This document shows positions 18,442 through 26,174 of a DNA stretch of 64,000 nt, one piece after another. This DNA is from Nonomuraea soli. GTDB lineage: Bacteria; Actinomycetota; Actinomycetes; Streptosporangiales; Streptosporangiaceae. How positions within the stretch are numbered: the first letter of the stretch is position 1; every line of letters begins with the position of its first letter. The stretch lies in assembly GCF_013761175.1 (NCBI RefSeq), contig NZ_JACDUR010000012.1:62001-126000 (forward strand), given 5' to 3'. The notes beneath the pieces are model-generated. The model ran no database searches. It was not told where the DNA came from and saw only the letters and a program-made list of their open reading frames with translations. The translations under genes were made by a program, and so were the position numbers.

Positions 18442-19239
18442 TCACCACGCGGCGGTGGCGGCGTACTCGGAGAAGTCGCGGGGCTCGCGGCCCAGGGCCC
18501 GCTTCACCCCGTCGGTCACGCGCTCGTTCCTTCCGTCGAGCACCTGGACGAACAGGTCGGTCAGCGGCTCGGCCTCCTCGCGGGGCAGACCGTACTGCAT
18601 CAGCATCTCGACGTACTCGCCCGCCTGCATCGGGTGGTAGGTCACCTGCTTGCCGGAGGCCTTGGAGATCTCCGCCGCCACGTCGTGGAAGGTCAGCAGC
18701 CGCGGACCGGTCAGCTCGTAGACGCGGCCGGCGTGCCCGTCCTCGGTGAGCGCCGCGACCACCACGTCGGCGATGTCCTCGGCGTCCACGAAGGGCTCGG
18801 AGCGCTCGCCCGCGGGCAGGGCCAGCACGCCACCGGCGACCATGTCGGCGAAGGCGCCCTCGGAGAAGTTCTGGTTGAAGAAGCTGCAGCTGACGACCGT
18901 CGCCTCCAGGCCGGATTCGAGGACGGTCCGCTCGCTGACGGCCGCCTCGTCCTCGCCGCGGCCCGAGAGCAGCACCAGGCGGCGCACTCCGGCGGCCTTG
19001 GCCCGCTGGGTGAGCGCCCTGATCGCGTCGGCCGCGCCGGGGAAGGCCAGGTCAGGGTAGTAGGTCACGTAGGCCGCGTGCACGCCGTCGAGCGCCGCGT
19101 CCCACGTCGCCGGGTCGTTCCAGTCGAAGGGGATCTCGCTGGAGCGGGAGACGCCTCTGACGTCGAGTCCCTTGTCGTCGAGCCGCTTGACCACTCGGCT
19201 GCCGGTCTTGCCGTTCGCACCAATCACCAGGAATGTCAT
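18442..19239 (-). CDS. NmrA-like NAD(P)-binding protein
   Basis: A 265-residue atypical short-chain dehydrogenase. The N-terminal MTFLVIGANGKTGSRVVKRL is the GxxGxxG-type nucleotide-binding fold; RRLVLLSGRGEDE and GLEATVVSCSFFNQNF follow, as in NmrA/QOR2-type quinone or redox-sensing proteins. The Tyr-x-x-x-Lys catalytic pair of classical SDRs is not evident. It is divergent from an AraC regulator, with an 11-bp imperfect inverted repeat between them, so it is probably that regulator's target. Confidence 0.88.
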   Translation of the reverse strand: MTFLVIGANGKTGSRVVKRLDDKGLDVRGVSRSSEIPFDWNDPATWDAALDGVHAAYVTYYPDLAFPGAADAIRALTQRAKAAGVRRLVLLSGRGEDEAAVSERTVLESGLEATVVSCSFFNQNFSEGAFADMVAGGVLALPAGERSEPFVDAEDIADVVVAALTEDGHAGRVYELTGPRLLTFHDVAAEISKASGKQVTYHPMQAGEYVEMLMQYGLPREEAEPLTDLFVQVLDGRNERVTDGVKRALGREPRDFSEYAATAAW

Positions 19240-19261
19240 GGCTTAAGTACATCGGTCGGCC

Positions 19262-19290
19262 GTGAGACTCTCCATAGTTGAGAGGCTCAC
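19262..19290. promoter_or_regulatory. Inverted repeat between NmrA-like and AraC genes
   Basis: GTGAGACTCTC and GAGAGGCTCAC are complementary at 10 of 11 positions around a 7-base centre. The dyad lies 22 bases from the NmrA-like start and 23 bases from the AraC start, almost exactly mid-gap. Position and symmetry suggest an operator controlling both divergent genes; binding by this AraC protein is inferred. Confidence 0.55.
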
Positions 19291-19313
19291 TTCCATGTTC
19301 TATCGTCTCATCC

Positions 19314-20231
19314 ATGGATGCCCTCGCCGGACTGCTCAGCGGGCCTCGGGCCCAGAACGCCTTCCTGCTGCGCGCGATGATGGCGCCACCGTGGTCGATC
19401 AGGGCCCAGGACGGTTCGCCGCTCAGCGTCATCGTCATGCTCAGCGGCGACGCCTGGATCACCCCGGACGACGGCGATCAGGTACGGCTGGAGCAGGGCA
19501 GCATCGCGATCACCCGCGGCCCGGGCGCCTTCACCTTCGCCGACGATCCCGCCACTCCCGCGCAGATCATCATCGACCCCGGCAACCGCTGCCGCAGCCT
19601 CGACGGCCGCCCCCTGGTGCAGGAGCTCAGCCTGGGCCTGCGCACCTGGGGCACCTCCTCCGACGGCCCGGTGGCCATGCTGATCGGCAGCTACCACCTC
19701 GACACCGAGGTCAGCCGCCGGCTGCTGCGCGCCCTTCCCCCGCTGGTGGTGCAGCCGGGCGCCGACAGCCCGCTCGTCACCCTGCTCGACCACGAGATCG
19801 CCAAGGACGAGCCTGGCCAGGAGGTGGTCCTCGACCGCCTGCTCGACCTGCTGCTGATCGCCGTGCTGCGCAAGTGGTTCGCCAACCAGGCCAACCACTG
19901 GTACCTGGCCTTCAACGACCCCGTCGTGGGCATGGCGCTGCGGCTGCTGCACCACGACCCCGCCCACCCGTGGACGGTGGCGCTGCTGGCCGAGCGCGTC
20001 GGCGTCTCCCGCGCCACCCTCGCCAGGGCCTTCACCGACCTGGTGGGCGAGCCGCCGATGAGCTACCTCACCGACTGGCGGCTCACCCTGGCGGCCGATC
20101 TCCTGCGCGAGCCCGGCATGACGGTCGGCAGCGTCGCGCGGAAGGTCGGCTACGGCAGCCCGTTCGCCCTGAGCGCCGCGTTCAAGCGGGTTCGGGGGGT
20201 GAGCCCGCAGGAGCACCGCTCCGGTGGTTGA
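19314..20231 (+). CDS. AraC family regulator with cupin domain
   Basis: A 305-residue regulator. Residues 1-190 resemble the Cupin_6 sensor domain of AraC proteins (PWSIRAQDGSPLSVIVMLSG; LEQGSIAITRGPGAFTFADD). The C-terminal 100 residues hold two helix-turn-helix units, WTVALLAERVGVSRATLARA and VGSVARKVGYGSPFALSAAF, with the final FKRVRGVSPQEHR. The ATG at 19314 gives the best domain start; 12 more upstream residues are possible. It is divergent from the NmrA-like gene, its likely target. Confidence 0.9.
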   Translation: MDALAGLLSGPRAQNAFLLRAMMAPPWSIRAQDGSPLSVIVMLSGDAWITPDDGDQVRLEQGSIAITRGPGAFTFADDPATPAQIIIDPGNRCRSLDGRPLVQELSLGLRTWGTSSDGPVAMLIGSYHLDTEVSRRLLRALPPLVVQPGADSPLVTLLDHEIAKDEPGQEVVLDRLLDLLLIAVLRKWFANQANHWYLAFNDPVVGMALRLLHHDPAHPWTVALLAERVGVSRATLARAFTDLVGEPPMSYLTDWRLTLAADLLREPGMTVGSVARKVGYGSPFALSAAFKRVRGVSPQEHRSGG

Positions 20232-20282
20232 CAGGCTAGGAGGGCCGGGTTCCACTGGGGAGATCAGGGGACCCGGAGGATC

Positions 20283-21182
20283 GTGTTGCACCGTTCCATG
20301 ACACTGCCCGCATCCGACGGCAGAGTGCTGGGCGTGCATGTGAGCGGCGATCCGCACGGCTCCCCGGTCTTCCTTCTGCACGGCACGCCGGGCAGCCGGA
20401 TGGGCCCGCATCCCCGCGCCCCGGTCATCCACCGGCTGGGAGTGCGGCTGATCACGATGGACCGGCCCGGCTACGGCCTGTCGGAGCGCAGGAGCGGGCG
20501 CCGGGTGGCCGACGTGGCGGAAGACGTGGCCGCCGTCGCCGACGGGCTGGGCCTGGAGCGCTTCGCGGTGGTGGGCCGCTCCGGCGGCGCCCCGCACGCG
20601 CTGGCCTGCGCGGCCCTGCTGGAGGAGCGGGTGAGCAAGGCCGCGGTGCTGGCGCCCATCGCCCCGCCCGACGCCCAGGGGCTCAACTGGTTCCAGGGCA
20701 TGGCCAGGTCCAACATCATCGAATACTCCTCGGCCGCCTTCGGCCTGCCGATCGTCACCCGGCTGCTGACCGCCATCGCCGAGCAGATCAGGCGCGACCC
20801 CACCCACCTGGTGCCGACGATCATGCACGAGCTCCCGGTGCCCGACCAGCACATGATCGCCGACTTCGGGGTCAGGCTGCGGCTGGCGACCAACTTCGCC
20901 GAGGCCGTACGGCGATGCGGCGCCGACGGCTGGGTCGACGACACCCTGGCCTTCACCAGGCCATGGGGCTTCGGCCCCGAGTCGGTCACCGCCCCCACGC
21001 TCGTCTGGCACGGCGAGGCCGACGTGTTCTCGCCCGTCGAGCACGCCCGCTGGCTGGGCGGCCGGCTCCCCAACGCCCACCTGGTGATCAAGCAGGGCGC
21101 CGCGCACTTCGACACGATCCGCGTCCTGCCCGACGCCCTGGCCTGGCTGGTCAGAAAGGTTGCGGCTCCAGGTCCCGGTTGA
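20283..21182 (+). CDS. Alpha/beta hydrolase
   Basis: A 299-residue alpha/beta-fold hydrolase. VFLLHGTPGSRMG supplies the oxyanion hole, VVGRSGGAPHALACAALL the nucleophile elbow (Gly-x-Ser-Gly-Gly), LVWHGEADVFSPVEHA the acid, and GAAHFD the catalytic histidine. The substrate is unknown. GTG 20283 is preceded by GGAGG with five bases between. Its 3' end overlaps the fxsT 3' end by 32 bases on the opposite strand. Confidence 0.9.
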   Translation: MLHRSMTLPASDGRVLGVHVSGDPHGSPVFLLHGTPGSRMGPHPRAPVIHRLGVRLITMDRPGYGLSERRSGRRVADVAEDVAAVADGLGLERFAVVGRSGGAPHALACAALLEERVSKAAVLAPIAPPDAQGLNWFQGMARSNIIEYSSAAFGLPIVTRLLTAIAEQIRRDPTHLVPTIMHELPVPDQHMIADFGVRLRLATNFAEAVRRCGADGWVDDTLAFTRPWGFGPESVTAPTLVWHGEADVFSPVEHARWLGGRLPNAHLVIKQGAAHFDTIRVLPDALAWLVRKVAAPGPG

Positions 21183-24100
21183 CCCGCCGCCAGGCGCGCA
21201 ACGCCTCGGCCGACGGGTGCACCTCGCCCAGCGTGCGCACCAGCTCGGTCAGCGTCTGCGAGCGCAGCTGGGCCGCCTCGTCCTTGTGGCCCAGCGCGCG
21301 CAGGCTCACGCACAGGTTGTGGCGGCCGGCGAGCGTGTCGGGGTGGATGTCGCCCAGCTTCTCGGCCAGTTGCTCCGTGGTCTCCCGCTCCATCGCCAGC
21401 GCCCTGTCCAGGTCGCCGCTCTCGGCCAGGCAGTTGGCCAGGTTGACGGCCGAGGCCAGGGTGAACGGGTGCGAGGCGCCGAGCTGGTCCGCCAGGCCGC
21501 GCCAGGCCCGTTCGGCCAGATCGCGGGCGGCGACGGCTCCGTCGACGCCGCGCACGTAGGTGGCCAGGTTGTTCTTGGCGATCAGCGTGGTCGGGTGAGA
21601 CTCGCCCAGGTCGGCCAGATAATGGTCGACCAGGGCGCCGGCGACCTCGACCGCGCGTTCCTTGTCGCCCAGCGCCGACATCGACGCGGCCAGCTCCAGC
21701 CGGGCCGCCAGCGCGTCGGGAGTGCCCTCGTAGTGGCGCCGGTACCGGTCTTCGGTCTCCAGCGCCATGTTCCAGGCCTCCTGCTGCTCCCCCAGCCGCC
21801 GCAGCGAGACCGCCAGGCTCTTGGCGGCGCGCAGGGTGTCGACGAACGCGTCGCCGAGCGCCTCCCTGTACCTCTGCAGGGTGGCGCGCAGCAGATCGGT
21901 CGACTCGCGGAAGCGCCCCAGCTCGCGCAGGTCGCGGGCGACCTGCGCGGCCGAGAAGAGCGTGTACGGGTGAAGCAGGCCCAGCACCCGCTGGCGGCGC
22001 TCCAGGTTGTCCTGGTCGAGCACCAGGGCGTTGGCCGGGTCGCCGACCAGGCGGTAGCCGAGCGCCAGGTTGTTGGCGGCGGCCAGCGTACGCGGGTGCT
22101 CCTCGCCGTAGGCGAGCTTCCACTGGTCGTAGGTGCCCCTGTCGAGCTGCAGGCCGCGTTCGTACTCGCCCATGCCGCGCAGGTCGGCCGCGAAACCGCC
22201 GGCGGTCATCAGGGTGTGCGGGTGCATCGCGCCGACGGACTCCAGCTGCCGGGCGTGCACCCATTCGTCGAGTTCGCGCGCCTCGCCGTACTTGCCCTGG
22301 GAGCGCTTGACGTTGGCCACGTTGAACAGCAGGTGCAGCCGCTGCCTGTCGTCGACGCCGAACTCCGCCTCCCACCGCGCCGCCAGGTCGTCCCCGAGGA
22401 CGAGGGCGGCCTCGAAGTCGCCGCGCTTCCACAGGTAACGCACGCGGTCGGTGAGCAGCTGCCGGGTCTCCTCCTCCGTGCACTCGGTGGCCCGCGAAGG
22501 CTCCAGGTGCTGCCAGATCAGGCCGTAGCGGTGCCAGTTGTCGGGGTCGTCGACGTCACCCTGGCGAGGCCTGGCGCCCACGAGGACCCGGTGGACGGCG
22601 TGGGCGGCGCGTACCCGCTCCTCCTCGTCCATGCCACTGCGGATGACGGCCTGGACCAGCCGGTGCACCTGGATGGTGTTGTGCCCGAGGTCGACCTTGG
22701 CCAGGGCGTAGCGGCCGATCTCGCGGATCACCCGGCCGAGCACCAGCTTCTCCCGCAGCGAGTCGTCGTGCGGCAGCAGCTCCTGCATCATCTCGTCGCT
22801 GTAGAGCAGCTGCATGGAGATCGGCTCGGGAGCGAAGAAGGCGCACAACTCCAGCAGCCGGACCGAGGCGGGCGAGGTCTCGCGCAGGCGGCGCAGCGAC
22901 AGGTTCCACGTGACCGCGACGGGGCTCGGGTAGTCGGTGGGCTGGCCAAGCCGCAGCACCTGCTCGGCCTCGCTCTCCAGCTGCGCCACGAACTCCTTGG
23001 GCGGCATTCCCGACTCGGCCAGCCAGGCCGCAGCCTGCTCGACGGCGAGCGGCAGGTTGCCCAGGCCGTTGGCGACCCTGATGGCGTATTCGGCGGCCAG
23101 GGTCGGCACCCGGCGGCTCAGGTGCTCCAGGCTCTCCTCCTGGGTGAACACGTCGATCTCCAGCGGCGCCGCCACCGCCGACCAGGCGGAGTTGCGCGAG
23201 GTGATCAGCACGTGCCCGAAGGCTCCGCCGGGGAAGTAGTTCCTGATCTCGTCGGGCTCCCCGGCGTTGTCGAAGATGAGCAGCCAGCGGCGTGACTGGT
23301 CGCCGACCCTCAGCCTCTCGCGGACCTGGGCGACGACCTCGGCCACGTTCTCGGCGATGGGGATGTCCATCGCCCTGGCCAGTTCCTCGAAGGCGGTGTG
23401 GATCCGTTCCTGGTTCTCCGCCGAGATCCACCACACCACGTCGTAGTCGGCGCGGAACCGGTGGGCGTATTCGAGCGCGACCTGTGTCTTGCCGACGCCG
23501 CCGAGGCCGTACAGGGCCTGCGGCAGGACCACCGCCTGCGCGCCGCCCGTCAGTTCCCTGCGCAGCGAGTCGAGGACGGCCGCGCGGCCGGTGAAGGCCG
23601 CGTTGCGGGCCGGGACGTTCCACACGTCGGGCTCGCTGCCGGGGAAGCGTGCGCCGAGGTCCTGCAGGTCGATCGCGTCGCGGCCGACGTCGCGGCCCAG
23701 CGCGCGCATGAGGGTCCCCGCCGCGTCCTCCTCCTGGGAACGCGTCAGGTTGGTGAGCACCCGCTGGCCGAAGGGCGGCGGGAAGTGCGGCTCGCTGACC
23801 CGCAGGGCGACGAGCTCGGTACGGCCCGCGGCCTCGGCCTCGGTGAGGTCCCTCCATACCTCCAGCCGCCTCAGCGCCCGGACGAAGGCGCTCGACAGCA
23901 CCACGACCGACTGCTGCGGGTGGTTGCGCTGCTGGTGCTCGCTGTTCTCGGCGTCGATCGCCTGGAGCATGACGCGGTAGCCGTGCCGGTCGAGCAGCAT
24001 GGCGATCCAGTCGGCCCACATCTGGTCCTCGGTGACGTACCAGAGCTGGATGTCGGAGTGGTGCCCGGCCAGGCGGCGGGTGTACTGGTCGCGGTAGCGC

Positions 24101-25041
24101 AGCCGGACCTGCTCGTCCATCGGCGCCAGGCGGGAGACCTCGCCGTCGGTCAGTTCCTCGGCGAGGCGCTCGAAGGAGGCCAGCATCGAGACGGGACGGT
24201 TGGGGACGTCGCCGAAGGCGGCCAGGATCTCCTCGAAGGCGTAGTACGGCACGTAGGGGATCTCGACGTTGCCCCAGTAGGCGTCGAGGCGCTGCGGGCC
24301 CAGGCCGCGCGGGAAGGTCTCGAAGCGGCTGCGGGCCAGGCTGCGGCCGGCGTCGCACTTCTCGTTCTCGGCCATCTCGACGCGCATCGGCACGGGCAGG
24401 ATGCGGATGCCGCGGTCGCGGTAGCGGTCGGCGATGTGCCTGACGACGCCGGCGGTGCCCTCGATGCCCTGGTCGGAGAGGGTGAAGCAGGCCACCAGTG
24501 AGTCGGGCAGCTGGACGGTGCAGATCTCGGCGATGTCGCTCAGCCCGGTGCGCGAGTCGATCAGGACGTAGTCGTAGCCCGCGCGCATGTCGTCGCGGAG
24601 CGCGTCGAGGAAGACGCCGCCGCCCTGCCGCTCGTAGAAGGTGTCCCAGTCGAAGCCGGAGACCAGCGAGGAGTAGTCGCGGTTCTGCCGTCCGGCGGTC
24701 AGCAGTTCGAGCGAGCCGTCGCCGAAGTCGAAGTCGACCGTGATGGTGTGCGGCTTGACCTGGGCGTAGCCGCGGTGCCAGTCAGGCGGCCGCTCGGTGT
24801 TCTTCATGACCTCCCACTGGTAGTTGGTGATCATGTCGATCACGCCGGGAGTGGCGCCGATCATGCCCTGTTCGAGGAACGGGTGGAAGAACCTGTGCAG
24901 GCCGGGCGACTCCAGGTCCCAGTCGACCACCAGCACCCGCTTGCCCGCCGATGCCAGGATCCAGGCGACGTTGGCGACCGCCATGGTCCGCCCGGTGCCG
25001 CCCTTGTAGGAGTAGAAAGTGATGATCTGCCCCGTGGTCAT
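21151..25041 (-). CDS. fxsT: FxsT: FxSxx-COOH system ParA-TIR-NB-ARC-TPR protein
   Basis: A 1296-residue protein. Residues 1-300 are a ParA/MinD-like ATPase with deviant Walker A YKGGTGRT (14-20) and a VLIDSRTGLSDIAE switch. Residues 325-455 resemble a TIR-type domain (DIQLWYVTEDQMWADWIAML). An NB-ARC module follows with P-loop LYGLGGVGKTQVALEYAHRF (about 508-527), VVWWIS and LLIFDNAG. The last 450 residues are tetratricopeptide repeats with recurring LGExHPxTL and NNLA motifs. It is the last gene of the fxs operon, 16 bases after fxsC. The family is linked to FxSxx-COOH peptides by genome context; its role (sensing, immunity or signalling) is unknown. Confidence 0.9.
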   Translation of the reverse strand: MTTGQIITFYSYKGGTGRTMAVANVAWILASAGKRVLVVDWDLESPGLHRFFHPFLEQGMIGATPGVIDMITNYQWEVMKNTERPPDWHRGYAQVKPHTITVDFDFGDGSLELLTAGRQNRDYSSLVSGFDWDTFYERQGGGVFLDALRDDMRAGYDYVLIDSRTGLSDIAEICTVQLPDSLVACFTLSDQGIEGTAGVVRHIADRYRDRGIRILPVPMRVEMAENEKCDAGRSLARSRFETFPRGLGPQRLDAYWGNVEIPYVPYYAFEEILAAFGDVPNRPVSMLASFERLAEELTDGEVSRLAPMDEQVRLRYRDQYTRRLAGHHSDIQLWYVTEDQMWADWIAMLLDRHGYRVMLQAIDAENSEHQQRNHPQQSVVVLSSAFVRALRRLEVWRDLTEAEAAGRTELVALRVSEPHFPPPFGQRVLTNLTRSQEEDAAGTLMRALGRDVGRDAIDLQDLGARFPGSEPDVWNVPARNAAFTGRAAVLDSLRRELTGGAQAVVLPQALYGLGGVGKTQVALEYAHRFRADYDVVWWISAENQERIHTAFEELARAMDIPIAENVAEVVAQVRERLRVGDQSRRWLLIFDNAGEPDEIRNYFPGGAFGHVLITSRNSAWSAVAAPLEIDVFTQEESLEHLSRRVPTLAAEYAIRVANGLGNLPLAVEQAAAWLAESGMPPKEFVAQLESEAEQVLRLGQPTDYPSPVAVTWNLSLRRLRETSPASVRLLELCAFFAPEPISMQLLYSDEMMQELLPHDDSLREKLVLGRVIREIGRYALAKVDLGHNTIQVHRLVQAVIRSGMDEEERVRAAHAVHRVLVGARPRQGDVDDPDNWHRYGLIWQHLEPSRATECTEEETRQLLTDRVRYLWKRGDFEAALVLGDDLAARWEAEFGVDDRQRLHLLFNVANVKRSQGKYGEARELDEWVHARQLESVGAMHPHTLMTAGGFAADLRGMGEYERGLQLDRGTYDQWKLAYGEEHPRTLAAANNLALGYRLVGDPANALVLDQDNLERRQRVLGLLHPYTLFSAAQVARDLRELGRFRESTDLLRATLQRYREALGDAFVDTLRAAKSLAVSLRRLGEQQEAWNMALETEDRYRRHYEGTPDALAARLELAASMSALGDKERAVEVAGALVDHYLADLGESHPTTLIAKNNLATYVRGVDGAVAARDLAERAWRGLADQLGASHPFTLASAVNLANCLAESGDLDRALAMERETTEQLAEKLGDIHPDTLAGRHNLCVSLRALGHKDEAAQLRSQTLTELVRTLGEVHPSAEALRAWRRVNRDLEPQPF

Positions 25042-25057
25042 GGCCTCTCCCTCCTGA

Positions 25058-26116
25058 TCAGAACCTGGGTCGTTCCGTGCCGCTGTCGGGCGGCGGGTTG
25101 GCCGCGCCGTGCTTGAAGTACTGCCTGCTGGCGTTGTCGACCTGCTCGATCAGCGCCTCCTCCAGGTCGGCCGCGGCGGCGACCTGGGTGACCATGCCGC
25201 GCTCCTTGGCCTTGGGCCCGAGGCTCTCGCCGATGCGGCGCAGGTCGTCGGGCGAGGGGTCCTTCTCCCACACCACGACGACGGTGACCCACGGTTTGAC
25301 GACCAGGTGTCTGAGGTCCGCGCGGACCGCCTTGGGATCGACGATCACCACGACGGGACGGACGGGATGCGGCCCGGTCAGCTCGGCCCGGAAGCTGTGC
25401 AGGTCACGCAGGTCGGGGGTGCACTGCTTGGCGCTGGCGATGCGGATCGCGACCTCGCGCGCGTGCCAGTCGGGCGCGGACAGCACGGCCAGGGCCAGGG
25501 GACGCTCGCCGTCCTGGCCGCCGAAGGCGTTCTCGCTGAGGGTGAAGTCCTCCGCGACGCCGTGGGGCAGGTGGCGTGACTCGTGGGCCTTGGCGACGAT
25601 CACCGTGGCCAGTTTCATGATGACCCTGTTGGCCTCGGCCCGGTGGGTGCGCATCAGGCCGTAGAGGCCCTCGCGGTGGTATTTCTCGCCCAGGTCGGGG
25701 CCGCGGTACTGAATCTCCCTCGCGCAGGCCGGCATGTCCCGGCAGGGCGCCCAGACGACAGGGACGATCGGCGCGTCGACCGCCGGAATGCCGTCGAACC
25801 GCTGCGCGAAGGTGGCCCACTCCCGGCCGCAGTTCTTGCTCTGGAACAGGCGCGGGGAATACAGCGGGACGAAAACCGAGCACGTATTCAGGTTGGCCGT
25901 GATGGCGGCGACCCACGAGCTGCCCAGCTCCAGCGTGACGTCCATGAATCCGGCCGGGTTCGCGCTGAGGTTGGCCAGATCGATGGTGAGGCTCTCGTAG
26001 AACGTCCGCACCCAGTAGTTGGGGTCCACCCGGTCGCTGGGATTGTGCTTGGGAATGCGGGCGTAGCTCAGGAAACAGATGGGTCCAGGAGGCGGGTCTG
26101 GTCGATATGGTGCCAA
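25058..26116 (-). CDS. fxsC: FxsC: TIR-like protein of the FxSxx-COOH system
   Basis: A 352-residue soluble protein beginning with a TIR-like fold: ICFLSYARIP, then a long insertion, CSVFVPLYSPRLFQSKNCGR and EWATF, and IVPVVWAPC. Sequence and position between FxsB and FxsT match the TIR-like FxsC family. I cannot point with confidence to the catalytic Glu of NAD-cleaving TIR domains. The start is TTG at 26116 after a GGGGGG-rich binding site. It lies 58 bases after fxsB. The function is unknown; a partner of FxsT in peptide-dependent signalling is inference. Confidence 0.88.
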   Translation of the reverse strand: MAPYRPDPPPGPICFLSYARIPKHNPSDRVDPNYWVRTFYESLTIDLANLSANPAGFMDVTLELGSSWVAAITANLNTCSVFVPLYSPRLFQSKNCGREWATFAQRFDGIPAVDAPIVPVVWAPCRDMPACAREIQYRGPDLGEKYHREGLYGLMRTHRAEANRVIMKLATVIVAKAHESRHLPHGVAEDFTLSENAFGGQDGERPLALAVLSAPDWHAREVAIRIASAKQCTPDLRDLHSFRAELTGPHPVRPVVVIVDPKAVRADLRHLVVKPWVTVVVVWEKDPSPDDLRRIGESLGPKAKERGMVTQVAAAADLEEALIEQVDNASRQYFKHGAANPPPDSGTERPRF

Positions 26117-26174
26117 TCCGCCCCCCTTCGCGAGATCTTCACTATAGAAATCGGCTCAGCCTAAGGAAAGGGCT

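Noticed and set aside
21160..23295. A 711-codon plus-strand frame opposite fxsT
   Set aside because: Val/Gly/Arg/Gln-rich shadow of the TPR and NB-ARC coding strand, with no recognisable domain.
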